Positions 1-7,479 of a stretch of 13,737 nucleotides of DNA are shown here, piece after piece. Below the pieces are notes generated by a model. The model saw only the letters and a list, made by a program, of their open reading frames with translations, had not been told where the DNA came from and ran no database searches. A program made the position numbers and the translations under genes. How positions within the stretch are numbered: the stretch's first letter is position 1; every line of letters starts with the position of its first letter. Source of the stretch: JBNJEM01 sp051745935 (GTDB lineage Bacteria > Planctomycetota > Planctomycetia > Pirellulales > Pirellulaceae); the NCBI GenBank assembly GCA_051745935.1, contig JBNJEM010000139.1:1-13737 (forward strand), in the 5' to 3' direction.

Positions 1-322
1 GGCTTGTACTCTCTCCGTCTTTCCTCATCCGTGGGTCCGTTCTGCCATCCGTGGGCCTATCATGATATCTAAAGCACCAGCGATCATCGTCCTGCCCTGG
101 TCGCGAAATCTTCCACTCTTCAATCAAGTACGCGCGACAAACTCGGGACAACCCACTTGTTCTATTTTGTCCGATTTTCGGGTTTTTCATCACACCACCC
201 CATCCCTGTGGGGGCCCTGTTTGGTTGGCGGCCCTGCCGCCTAGGTGGATTATGTCAAGGATTCACGTTAATGTGGCCGATCCCTGGTGAAGACTTTGGG
301 CTTTCGAAGGGGGGGGAGGTCA
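1..322. other. Left-edge region without a convincing gene
   Basis: No reading frame here has a credible start, signal or domain. Visible small structure: the 10-mer CATCCGTGGG occurs twice with a 20-bp period (26-35 and 46-55), and GGCGG/CCGCC form a 5-bp stem at 227-241. The last bases belong to the leader of the next gene. The region could hold the end of an upstream transcript or a promoter, but I see no convincing -35/-10 pair. Confidence 0.4.
311..319 (+). promoter_or_regulatory. Purine-rich ribosome binding site of the putative lipoprotein gene
   Basis: A GGGGGGAGG run ends three bases before the ATG at 323, and an AAGGGG lies slightly further upstream at a more usual distance. This favours the ATG at 323 over the in-frame GTG at 287. 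The spacing from the GGAGG core is short, so this is moderate support only. Confidence 0.45.
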
Positions 323-988
323 ATGCGGCGCAAGCGATTCGACCGGGGCCAGCGAGGGTTCGCGCTCGCGAGTGTCATCGTGATGCTGGTCGCGGCGGGT
401 TGCCAGCCATTTGCTGCACGATCCGTTTGTGCCGCTGGGATCTTGCGTGGTCTTTCATCCCAATCCCGCGAAAAACCGGTTGGAACACCCCACGAGACGT
501 CTCCCGGAACGCCCGGGGAGCCGCCGGAACACGTCCCGGATTCGACATCGGCGGCACTGGCAGATGTCTGCCAGGTGATCTGCAGACCTTTGAGGGCCGT
601 TCTCCGGTGTAGGCCGAGAAGGTGTCGGCGGTCCGCGGCAGAGACGCGCCGGGGGCGTTCGTGGACAGGCGAATCTCGGCCGGAACCCGCTCTGGAGCCG
701 CCCCATTCACGATTTCATCCCGTGCCTACCCGCCCGGTTTTCGCGCCGCCACACGAACATCAGTTCCCCTCCCCCACGCTACCCCTTGAACCGTTGCCCT
801 TCCCATCCAGTCCCGTACCCTCGGACGAACCAGGCCGCCCTGGGAAACGTTCTGAGCCGGGAAACACCGATCCGCCTCCCGCGCCCGAGGAAGTGATCCA
901 GGGCGGGAAAAAAACACGAAGCGATTTGCCCCCGCCGACGACGAAGCAGTCTCCTTTTCACGATTGGCGGGTCGGAAGGACGCCGTGA
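323..988 (+). CDS. Putative proline/arginine-rich lipoprotein of unknown function
   Basis: The predicted protein is 221 residues long. A basic N-terminus (residues 1-12, several Arg and Lys) is followed by a hydrophobic stretch at about residues 13-25 and then a lipobox-like AAGC with Cys27, as in a type II signal peptide. The mature part is low in complexity: it is rich in Arg in the middle (about residues 80-120) and in Pro from about 130 to the end, with motifs such as PPAPEE and LPPPTTK, and has no domain that I recognise. An extended, envelope-attached proline-rich lipoprotein would be the simplest reading. Start 323 was chosen for the upstream purine run and because it places the basic residues directly before the hydrophobic segment. 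The next gene starts about 220 bp downstream on the same strand. Several overlapping frames are open here because of the GC content, so coding status is only moderately supported. Confidence 0.42.
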   Translation: MRRKRFDRGQRGFALASVIVMLVAAGCQPFAARSVCAAGILRGLSSQSREKPVGTPHETSPGTPGEPPEHVPDSTSAALADVCQVICRPLRAVLRCRPRRCRRSAAETRRGRSWTGESRPEPALEPPHSRFHPVPTRPVFAPPHEHQFPSPTLPLEPLPFPSSPVPSDEPGRPGKRSEPGNTDPPPAPEEVIQGGKKTRSDLPPPTTKQSPFHDWRVGRTP

Positions 989-1206
989 CAAAACGGCGCC
1001 GATCTTTTTGTGAATTACAAGCTGGATAAACTTTGCGGCTCCATCTGTTGGCTTTCAACGCTGGCTTTGCGAGAGGTCGAAACTACAGAGGAGGGCTTGA
1101 TGAAGGGGGCGCCTTTGAATGGACATGACCAAGGGCCGCGAGCGACAGGCGGCTTCGGGGTTCGAAGCGGTCCTTACCGACGAGAGATGACGGTACAACG
1201 ACTTTG

Positions 1207-2577
1207 ATGGATTCGCCGATGCCACAATCATACTCAATTAGCCGTCATCGCCAGCAAACTCGACACTACTGCCTTCTGGCGATCGTCGTTTTTGGCTGCA
1301 CGGTTTCCACGACGATCGAGGCTTCCTCGCTCCGTCGCTCGGCTGTCGTCAAGGCAGTCGCCTCTGCCCGGCCAGCAGTGGTGAACATTCATGGTCGCAA
1401 ACAGGTTCCGGGTGAGTATGAATCGCGGGACATGTCCGAGCCCGGAAGCCAAGTGAACGGGATGGGAACGGGAACCGTGATTGATGAACGTGGCTACATT
1501 GTCACGAACTACCACGTCGTGGAAGGTGTTTCGCGCATCCGCGTCACCTTGGCCGACAAGAGCACGGCCGTTGCTGAATTGATCGCGCGGGACCCTCGAA
1601 CCGACCTGGCCATCATTAAAATCTCAAAGGATGCCGACCTGCCCGTGATCGCCGTCGGTACATCGGGGGACCTGATGCCGGGCGAGACGGTCATCGCGGT
1701 GGGAAACGCCTACGGTTATGAGCATACGGTGACTCAAGGAATCATCAGTGCCGTGCACCGGTCGGTGCGAGTCAGTGATTACCAGGATTACGAAGATCTC
1801 ATTCAGACCGATGCCAGCATCAATCCGGGCAATTCAGGAGGTCCCCTGCTAAACATCGACGGCGAGATGATCGGCATGAACGTTGCCGTTCGCGTGGGGG
1901 CGCAGGGAATCGGATTCGCCATTCCCATTAACGAAGTCATGGAAGTGGCGGCCAAGCTGATCGCGGACGAGCAATTGCCTCGGATGACCCATGGCGTCAC
2001 GGTGAAGACCGAATACGACGCGACTAGCAGTCAGGTACGGGCCGAAACGGTACGGGCTGGCAGTCCCGCGGACAAGGCGGGCTTGCGGGTCGGAGATCTC
2101 TTGATCAAGGTTGGGAATCAATCGATTGCCCGACGCTTGGACTTTGAACGCGCGTTGCTGCATCACCAAGCCGGGGAAAAGGTGCCAGTGAAGGTGCGGC
2201 GTGACCGTGAAGTGCATGAACTGGCTCTAGTGCTGGACGAGGGGACCGGCGGTCGCGGGACGACCGTGGCGGATCAAGCCTGGGAACGAATTGGACTCAA
2301 TTTGGTGACGATCGCGAGCAACACTTTCCGAAAGTACAATACCCGCTATCGAGGGGGCCTGAAGATTGCCTCCGTGCGGCCCGGAAGTCCCGCCGCCAAA
2401 CATGGTCTGACGCGAGGTGACATTCTGCTCGGCTTGCACAAATGGGAGACTGTTTCCCTGGACAATATCGCGTACATTCTCAATAGTGACGAATTCAAGG
2501 CAACGCAACCTTTCAAGTTCTACATCCTCCGCGGGCGAGACACCCTTTACGGAACCATGGCTGCTTCGTTCGATTGA
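1207..2577 (+). CDS. htrA: HtrA/Deg-family periplasmic serine protease with two PDZ-like domains
   Basis: A 456-residue S1C-family protease that would degrade or process misfolded envelope proteins. Residue numbers count from the ATG at 1207. The N-terminus has basic residues followed by a hydrophobic segment (about 22-38), a signal peptide or anchor; a Cys at 31 preceded by VFG makes a poor lipobox. The trypsin-like domain spans about 40-255 and keeps the full triad: His103 in TNYHVVEG, Asp133 in DPRTDLAII, and Ser210 in NPGNSGGPL. A first PDZ domain follows at about 262-345 (AGSPADKAGLRVGD) and a second PDZ-like unit at about 360-445 (PGSPAAKHGLTRGDILLG). Length and order fit the family. 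An in-frame ATG at 1219 is an equally plausible start, since no strong Shine-Dalgarno separates the two; TTG at 1204 is less likely. The gene is convergent with thiL. Family assignment is secure; substrates are unknown. Confidence 0.93.
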   Translation: MDSPMPQSYSISRHRQQTRHYCLLAIVVFGCTVSTTIEASSLRRSAVVKAVASARPAVVNIHGRKQVPGEYESRDMSEPGSQVNGMGTGTVIDERGYIVTNYHVVEGVSRIRVTLADKSTAVAELIARDPRTDLAIIKISKDADLPVIAVGTSGDLMPGETVIAVGNAYGYEHTVTQGIISAVHRSVRVSDYQDYEDLIQTDASINPGNSGGPLLNIDGEMIGMNVAVRVGAQGIGFAIPINEVMEVAAKLIADEQLPRMTHGVTVKTEYDATSSQVRAETVRAGSPADKAGLRVGDLLIKVGNQSIARRLDFERALLHHQAGEKVPVKVRRDREVHELALVLDEGTGGRGTTVADQAWERIGLNLVTIASNTFRKYNTRYRGGLKIASVRPGSPAAKHGLTRGDILLGLHKWETVSLDNIAYILNSDEFKATQPFKFYILRGRDTLYGTMAASFD

Positions 2578-2625
2578 CGCCCAGCGTCTGGACAATGACC
2601 GCCGGGACCGTTCACGACCCCGTAA

Positions 2626-2715
2626 CCGTTCCCGGGCAAGAGACTGATGTCCGCGGACGTTCGCGTTTCCATGCAAGCTCCCCTGTCCCGGCCGTGTAGC
2701 GGCACCCGTGAACGG
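2626..2715. repeat. Short copy of the palindromic family 2 repeat
   Basis: This 90-bp stretch is bounded by CCGTTCCCGGG (2626-2636) and CCCGTGAACGG (2705-2715), an inverted pair with one mismatch. It resembles the ends of the larger element at 4879-5134: the right ends share 18 identical bases (AGCGGCACCCGTGAACGG), and the left ends share GGGCAAGA followed by about 25 bp of recognisable similarity around TCCGC and GACG. The internal palindrome of the large copy is missing. It is probably a dispersed intergenic element of palindromic type rather than coding sequence. Confidence 0.6.
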
Positions 2716-2721
2716 CTACAC
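2694..2721. terminator. Possible bidirectional terminator hairpin between convergent genes
   Basis: GTGTAGC (2694-2700) and GCTACAC (2715-2721) form a perfect 7-bp stem around a 14-base loop in the convergent spacer between the protease gene and thiL. Further hairpins follow at 2772-2786 (AAACC/GGTTT) and 2792-2813 (GGTTTC/GAAACC). None has a clear U-run, so intrinsic termination is an inference from position. The first hairpin overlaps the right end of the family 2 repeat. Confidence 0.35.
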
Positions 2722-2917
2722 AGCCCCTCGCAAAACGCGGTTTCCGTTTCCCCAACGCCTTGGATGGGAGGAAACCTGAATGGTTTGTCGAGGTTTCTCG
2801 AGCCGTTGAAACCCAACAGCCATGGCTGGGCTCCGTATCGTGACGTCGGCATCGGCACTGCCTCCCGTATTGCGACATGACGCCGTAGTCACCGGCTGGC
2901 TCCAAGTGCCTCGGTGG

Positions 2918-3859
2918 TTACGTGTCCGGCTCTTGCCACTCGCGGTGTTGCCATCCTCGAGCAGGAAGCGGACGCCGTTTCCCATCCGATCCGAGCGCCC
3001 ACAAGCCGGGGTCCTCCACGAATTCACCCATGCGGGTCACGGGGACATCCAACGGTTGATCCCGAACGATCCGCGTGGCGGAGTCCGCCGGGACGGCTAA
3101 CAGGAGCTCGAAGTCCTCGCCGTCGGTCAAGGCATGGTCCAGGGGACTCCGGCCGGTCTTGTCAGTCTCGGCGCATTCCACGGCCGCCGGATTGATCGGA
3201 ATATCCGGCAGCGACAGCACCACGCCACAGTGGCTTTCATGTGCTACTCTTGAGAGATCAAGCGACAACCCGTCACTGACGTCGATTCCGGCGTGCAACT
3301 CGTATGCCCGATGCAGCAGGCTCGCCTCTCGCACCCGGGGTTCGAAGTCGAAATGCCGGCCTAGAATACTCCCTCCAAAATCTCCGGTGGCCAGTAGCAC
3401 GTCGCCGGGCCGAGCGCCATCGCGTCGCAGTACGCCCCGTGCCGGCGCCTCCCCCAGGGCGGTCACGCTGATCACCAACCGCCCGTCCCACGTGTTCGTG
3501 TCTCCTCCCGCCAAGGCCACGTCATGGCGACCGGCGAGCTCCAAGATGCCTTCGTGGATGGCTCGGGCGAGCGGGCCGGCGTGCCGCGCGGGTAAAGCCA
3601 CGGATACCAACGCGGCGAACGGCCGGGCGGCCATGGCGGCCAAATCACTCAGATTCACGGCCAGCGCCTTCCGTCCCACGCGGCGCGGATCGCACTCAGC
3701 GAGCACGAAGTCCACGCCGTCAGTCAATAAATCGGTGGTGATCACCAAATCCCGCTCCCGTCCCATGAAAAGGGACGCGGCGTCATCACCCGGCCCCACG
3801 TGGAGCCGAGGATGTGGCCGCGTCTGAGTCCGAAGCCATTCTAAAAACTCGAATTCCAT
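2918..3859 (-). CDS. thiL: Thiamine-monophosphate kinase ThiL
   Basis: This 313-residue cytoplasmic enzyme would phosphorylate thiamine monophosphate with ATP to give the cofactor thiamine diphosphate. All the acidic metal- and ATP-binding motifs of the family are present in order: GPGDDAA (Asp25-Asp26), TTDLLTDGVDF (from 41), AVNLSDLAAM (Asp72), AGGDTN (Asp120), GIDVSDGLSLDL (Asp193 and Asp196) and DGEDFELL (about 247-253). Length matches ThiL. The ATG at 3859 (MEFEFLEW) was preferred to an in-frame TTG at 3883, because ThiL proteins usually begin a few residues before this point. It is the last gene of the minus-strand run, 143 bp after the enoyl-ACP reductase gene. It has no known role in lipid synthesis, so the neighbourhood may be incidental. 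Confidence 0.95.
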   Translation of the reverse strand: MEFEFLEWLRTQTRPHPRLHVGPGDDAASLFMGRERDLVITTDLLTDGVDFVLAECDPRRVGRKALAVNLSDLAAMAARPFAALVSVALPARHAGPLARAIHEGILELAGRHDVALAGGDTNTWDGRLVISVTALGEAPARGVLRRDGARPGDVLLATGDFGGSILGRHFDFEPRVREASLLHRAYELHAGIDVSDGLSLDLSRVAHESHCGVVLSLPDIPINPAAVECAETDKTGRSPLDHALTDGEDFELLLAVPADSATRIVRDQPLDVPVTRMGEFVEDPGLWALGSDGKRRPLPARGWQHREWQEPDT

Positions 3860-4002
3860 GGAATCGGTTTCCCATGATTTCAATAGAACAAAGAGCTTCC
3901 ACAGCCAGCCGCATCGGCGTGTCTCGCACGTCGGAGACGACTGAAAACCTCGTCACACTTTAGCGGAAACCACGTTTTGTCACGAGCTGCAGGAGTTTTC
4001 CA

Positions 4003-4812
4003 TCACTCCAGAGCGCGGCGGACCAGATCGCTGTCAAAGTAGTTGATGGACATGCCGGCATCGACCACGATGGCTTGAGCGTTAATTCCGGACGATCGCG
4101 GGCTGAGTAAAAACGTGGCCGTGTCGGCCACCTCCTGGGTCCGCAGCGCTTTCTTCCGCGGAATCACCTGTTCCGCGTACAGATAGGCGTTCACGTATCC
4201 CGGAATCCCAGCCGAAGCCGACGTCTTCAGCAACGAGGCAGCGACCGCGTTGAAGCGCACGTTCGAAAAGTGACTGAATGACTTGGCCAAAAACGCCAAT
4301 GACGAATTCAACGCGGCCTTCACCGGTGCCATGAATCCATAATTCTCGGCGGCCATTCGCGTTGTCGAAATGGATAGGGTGACCACGGCGGCATCCCGTT
4401 CCAATCGATCCTTGAAGGCATCCGAGATGGCCCAGAGCGAATAGCACGATATATCCACGGCCCGCAAGAACTGCGATTTGCTCGTTTGATGAAACGGCTG
4501 GCCCTCGCCTTCATAATCGGCGAAAGCGATGGAGTGGACGAGACCGTGAAACGGGGGCCAGCGGGCGGCAATCTCGTCTCGCACGGCACGGATTTCGTTT
4601 TCTCGCTCAACATCGCAGACGAAGATCTCGCGATCCTTCAAGAGCTTACTTACTTTGTCCCGAGTCTCTTCATTTCGCACGACATAGGCCACCCGGGCCC
4701 CGGCCTCTTCGAGCGTCTGGCTGATCACGTATGCCACGCTGCGCCGATTCGCCACGCCAAACACAAGAAAGGACTTTCCGGAAAGCCGGAGAAAATCGGA
4801 AGGAGTACTCAT
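4003..4812 (-). CDS. fabI: Divergent FabI-type enoyl-[acyl-carrier-protein] reductase
   Basis: This 269-residue short-chain dehydrogenase would reduce a trans-2-enoyl-ACP with NAD(P)H, the last step of an elongation cycle. FabI features: the nucleotide-binding FGVANRRSVAY (about 18-28), CDVERE (66-71), HSIAFA (93-98), the catalytic Tyr158-X6-Lys165 pair in NYGFMAPVK, the LLKTSASAGI segment (194-203, matching the substrate-loop region PIRTLAASGI), and the C-terminal VVDAGMSI. Unusual: the second active-site tyrosine of FabI (Tyr146 in E. coli, in LSYLG) aligns with Ile148 in LSIST, so substrate or activity may differ. The start ATG has a weak purine stretch (GAGAG) upstream. The gene follows fabZ after a 419-bp spacer containing a large palindromic repeat. 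The FabI family is clear; another SDR activity, such as reduction of a modified acyl chain, cannot be excluded. Confidence 0.82.
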   Translation of the reverse strand: MSTPSDFLRLSGKSFLVFGVANRRSVAYVISQTLEEAGARVAYVVRNEETRDKVSKLLKDREIFVCDVERENEIRAVRDEIAARWPPFHGLVHSIAFADYEGEGQPFHQTSKSQFLRAVDISCYSLWAISDAFKDRLERDAAVVTLSISTTRMAAENYGFMAPVKAALNSSLAFLAKSFSHFSNVRFNAVAASLLKTSASAGIPGYVNAYLYAEQVIPRKKALRTQEVADTATFLLSPRSSGINAQAIVVDAGMSINYFDSDLVRRALE

Positions 4813-4878
4813 GTCAAAGCTATTCTCTCACTAGCGGTTTATCACCCGAACCACCACGCTCTTTTGACCCCGTCGCAA

Positions 4879-5134
4879 CCGTTCACGGGCAAGAAGCGGA
4901 TATCCGCCGACGCCCGCACTTCCGTTTCACGTCTTGAAGGAAGGCTTTTCAACGTGCAAATGCCACGGGCTGGTCCCGTGGTCCGTTACGCTCCACGCTA
5001 CCGACGGGCCAAAAATGGTGTGTCCGACCGGTTTGTAGCGGCGAGCGTGATCCACCACGGGACCAGCCCGTGGCATCCATGCGGGCCTTGCGTGTCCAGC
5101 CCGTGCAAGCCCGTGCAGCGGCACCCGTGAACGG
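4879..5134. repeat. Palindromic family 2 element with 11-bp terminal inverted repeats
   Basis: A 256-bp element fills most of the fabZ-fabI spacer. Its ends are a perfect inverted pair, CCGTTCACGGG (4879-4889) and CCCGTGAACGG (5124-5134). Inside lies a much larger inverted repeat: 4960-5001 and 5035-5076 match as reverse complements at 36 of 42 positions, with the outermost 23 identical, around a 33-base loop. Each arm also begins with a smaller self-complementary unit, CCACGGG-CTGGT-CCCGTGG. The nested symmetry suggests a MITE- or REP-like element, or a strong RNA structure in the fabZ-fabI transcript. A shorter relative lies at 2626-2715. No transposase is present. Confidence 0.75.
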
Positions 5135-5231
5135 ATACTCCTCATCGTCTCCCAGTCCCCCTTGTGGACGCCGTTGCATCCTCCCCGTCGCGGCGGAACA
5201 CGTCCCAGGCGGAATGCCGCGGCGGCGGTGC

Positions 5232-5663
5232 CTAAACTTCGACCTCCGCCAGCGTACAGGCAAACTCCAAGCGAGCGGCTATTTTGCCCTCACACCGAAC
5301 TCGCCCGTCCAAGTAATAGGCTTGTGATACCTGGTCGCGGAGCGTTACTTCGATCTCGACGGTTTCTCCCGGCCGCACCATTCTTCGAAATCGTACCTGA
5401 TCCATGCGGGTGGCGACCGGAACCCCCGCTAACTCAACGCCCAGCCTCGTCGCGAGCAGAATGCCGCCCGCCTGCATGGCGCATTCACACAGGATCACGC
5501 CGGGAACCAGCGGATGGCCTGGATAGTGCCCTTGAAAGAAAAACTCATCGTCGCGGAACGTCTTGCGGCAGACGAGTCTTCCAGCCTCTCGCTCCACCAC
5601 GTCATCGACCAGCAACATGGGGCCGCGATGCGGGATCGCTTTTTCAATGTCAGTCACGTTCAT
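5232..5663 (-). CDS. fabZ: FabZ-type 3-hydroxyacyl-[acyl-carrier-protein] dehydratase
   Basis: A 143-residue hotdog-fold dehydratase that would remove water from a 3-hydroxyacyl-ACP to give the enoyl-ACP. Signatures: IPHRGPMLLVD (10-20), FFFQGHYPGHPLVPGV (41-56) with catalytic His46, and ILCECAMQAGG (57-67) with Glu60; the His-Glu spacing of 14 equals that of E. coli FabZ. Length is normal. Its ATG overlaps the TGA of the upstream CrtI-like gene in an ATGA arrangement, which implies co-transcription and probably translational coupling. That ties dehydration closely to the flavoprotein step. A different hydroxyacyl substrate preference from housekeeping FabZ is possible but cannot be read from the sequence. 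Confidence 0.9.
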   Translation of the reverse strand: MNVTDIEKAIPHRGPMLLVDDVVEREAGRLVCRKTFRDDEFFFQGHYPGHPLVPGVILCECAMQAGGILLATRLGVELAGVPVATRMDQVRFRRMVRPGETVEIEVTLRDQVSQAYYLDGRVRCEGKIAARLEFACTLAEVEV

Positions 5664-7123
5664 TCCGAGTGCTCACCGTACGTGATGGGGGTTGGTCGGC
5701 CACGCTCCGCGGCTCTTGTCAGCATGGCGTCCACGTCGTTGGCGACGATGACGCCATAGTTGATGGCCCCCAGCCAACCCGACATGATAATCCCAACGCT
5801 TCCGGCATGGTAAAGTCCTCGGATCTGCTGGGGCAGCGCGCGACTGAGCGCAAGCCCTTCGAACTTCGTTCCAAAACTAGCCCCGCCAAGATGCTTGGTG
5901 TAGCGTTCAAACGTTTTCGGCGTGGCCGCTTCCGTATAATCAATCCGTTGACGGCAATTCGGAACATATCTTTCCAATACGTCGAGCGTTGAGTCGATCA
6001 AGGCCTGTTTGCGGGCCTTGTATTCCTCGGCCGGCAACCGGTTCCAGTCTTCATGCCGCGCATTGGTGCTCGAGACGATCAAGCAGCGAGGTTCGCTCTC
6101 CGGTCGAATACGGGGGTAGTAGAATGAAAACGTACGGCTGGTGATGTCGCGATCCAGCAGCAGGTCGGTCTCGAACCGGGGTGCCACGGAGCTGAATAAC
6201 AGATCTCCCGTCGACTCGTCGAGCGTGTCGCCGGGTTTCAACGCCATGTAGACTTGCGTGCTGGAATTATTCAACCGCACTTGGCCCACTTCCTCCATAA
6301 ACCGCCGATCGAAGTGTTCCGCGCCGACAAGCTGCCTGACCGTCGAAAGCAAATTCGCATTTGAAACCACGGCGGAGGCCTTGATTTCATGCTGGCCTAC
6401 CCGCACGCCGGTCACCTTGCCCCGCTCGACAAGCACCGTGTCCACGTTTGCCCGCAAAGCCACGTCAACGCCATTGTTGAGTAACTCCCGGTGCATCAAC
6501 TCGATCAGATGATCCGTGCCCCCTTCAAAGGTGAAAACACCCTTCGACATGAAGTTGGAAAAGACGATACCATACGTAATCGCCGGATCCTCAAGCGTGG
6601 AACCGTTGGCGTAGGTGATCGGTTCCATGAGCAATCGAACCACATCGTCACGCCCCGGGAAAAACCGTTCAAACAACTCCCGGGTGGTCAGGGACTGGTC
6701 GTCGTAGAAATTCATTCCCCGCACCGTGCTGAAGAACTCACCGACTCGCTCGGACTCAATGCCAAACCGCTCCACCAACAGGCGAGTGAAATCGTCGCGA
6801 TTGAAGAGCGTGGTGAGTGAGAACATGGGGTTGTCGAAGCGGATGTTCTTGAGTTGCACGATGGAGTCCGCGATTTCCCGCGTCCAATAGCGACGACAAC
6901 TCTTGATCATCCCATATGGAAAACCATGCAAGGAAACATCGAAAACGCAGCCCCGCCGCCGAAACCACGTGGCTAGTCCACCCAGCTTGAAGTGCTGCTC
7001 CAACAACAAGACCTGGTATCCGGCACGCCCCAGGATGTTCGCCGTGGTTAGCCCCGCCAATCCGCTCCCAACCACGACCACGTCGTAAGCCGACTTCAGA
7101 TGTGTAAAGGAATCTTCCGACAT
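5660..7123 (-). CDS. CrtI/phytoene-desaturase-like FAD oxidoreductase B
   Basis: A 487-residue flavoprotein of the phytoene desaturase / retinol saturase superfamily. The dinucleotide-binding fold is at the N-terminus: VVVVGSGLAGL (15-25) with the Gly-X-Gly-X-X-Gly motif at 19-24, the ribose-binding Glu42 in LLLEQH, and GGLATWFRRRG (48-58) as the second flavin contact. The C-terminus carries the family's flavin-binding segment, LYHAGSVGIIMSGWLGAINYG, followed by the helix VIVANDVD. No carotenoid genes are nearby; the neighbours are fatty-acid-synthase-type genes, so I infer that it oxidises, reduces or isomerises double bonds on an acyl chain, possibly ACP-bound. It shares only the flavin motifs with oxidoreductase A and is not a recent duplicate. 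It overlaps fabZ by 4 bp. A family 1 repeat ends about 16 bp upstream of its ATG, and no strong Shine-Dalgarno is visible. Confidence 0.85.
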   Translation of the reverse strand: MSEDSFTHLKSAYDVVVVGSGLAGLTTANILGRAGYQVLLLEQHFKLGGLATWFRRRGCVFDVSLHGFPYGMIKSCRRYWTREIADSIVQLKNIRFDNPMFSLTTLFNRDDFTRLLVERFGIESERVGEFFSTVRGMNFYDDQSLTTRELFERFFPGRDDVVRLLMEPITYANGSTLEDPAITYGIVFSNFMSKGVFTFEGGTDHLIELMHRELLNNGVDVALRANVDTVLVERGKVTGVRVGQHEIKASAVVSNANLLSTVRQLVGAEHFDRRFMEEVGQVRLNNSSTQVYMALKPGDTLDESTGDLLFSSVAPRFETDLLLDRDITSRTFSFYYPRIRPESEPRCLIVSSTNARHEDWNRLPAEEYKARKQALIDSTLDVLERYVPNCRQRIDYTEAATPKTFERYTKHLGGASFGTKFEGLALSRALPQQIRGLYHAGSVGIIMSGWLGAINYGVIVANDVDAMLTRAAERGRPTPITYGEHSE

Positions 7124-7479
7124 GAATATTCGTCTCTGTTATACCGGTCGCGGATGACTGTGTCCGCCGCGAGTCCGACGAACGGGAGGACGGCTTGCCT
7201 CGGGCAGCTTTCCACCCGGACAAATCCGACCGATTGAAGTATACGAACAGGTGCATCGCCATCACCGCCATGCGCGCCATCGCACCGCGTGTCCCGGCAT
7301 GGCGTACGACAGTCCTCGCGGGTCGTCGAAAGTGGCCCCTCGAGCCATTCGGAGGGCCATCGCGTATCCGCCCCGTTCGCCCGCCGTGCGACGCCGGAAC
7401 ACGCGCCCAACGGAGCGGTGACGGCGGCCCAACCAATCGGCCGGCTTATCCGGCCCATGTCGCCGGTTCACCCACCGGG
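7124..7479. other. Spacer between the two CrtI-like genes
   Basis: This 356-bp spacer holds the family 1 repeat next to oxidoreductase B and then about 236 bp (7244-7479) in which I see no gene, clear promoter or terminator. Open frames crossing it have no recognisable protein and run through the repeat in different phases. Confidence 0.45.
7140..7243 (-). repeat. Single copy of the ~100-bp family 1 repeat upstream of oxidoreductase B
   Basis: This copy runs from ATACCGGTCGCGG to TTGAAGTATAC and matches the units at 12909-13111 and 13453-13737 along its length, including GCGAGTCCGAC and ACGGGAGGACGGCTTG. It is more diverged than the tandem copies (for example GACTGTGTCC for GACTTTCTCC). It lies in the same orientation as the other copies and ends 16 bp from the start codon of the minus-strand gene, so it would be in that gene's leader or promoter. 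Confidence 0.75.

Larger units (their letters stand above)
2578..2917. other. Convergent intergenic spacer with repeat and hairpins
   Basis: This 340-bp stretch separates the ends of the plus-strand protease gene and the minus-strand thiL. It holds the short family 2 repeat and at least three small hairpins. No frame in it has a recognisable protein, so it appears to be non-coding and possibly a transcription-stop zone for both genes. Confidence 0.5.

Noticed and set aside
1000..1040. Possible sigma-70 promoter before the protease gene (TTGTGA and TAAACT)
   Set aside because: The spacing between the two hexamers is only about 13 bases and both are imperfect, so it does not meet a reasonable promoter standard.
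3075..3827. 250-codon plus-strand frame opposite thiL
   Set aside because: It lies entirely within thiL, whose motifs are all intact; the Ser/Arg/Ala-rich translation is a typical antisense shadow.
4486..5130. 214-codon plus-strand frame crossing the fabI start and the palindromic element
   Set aside because: It is antisense to fabI in its first half and translates the inverted repeat in its second half, with no independent domain.
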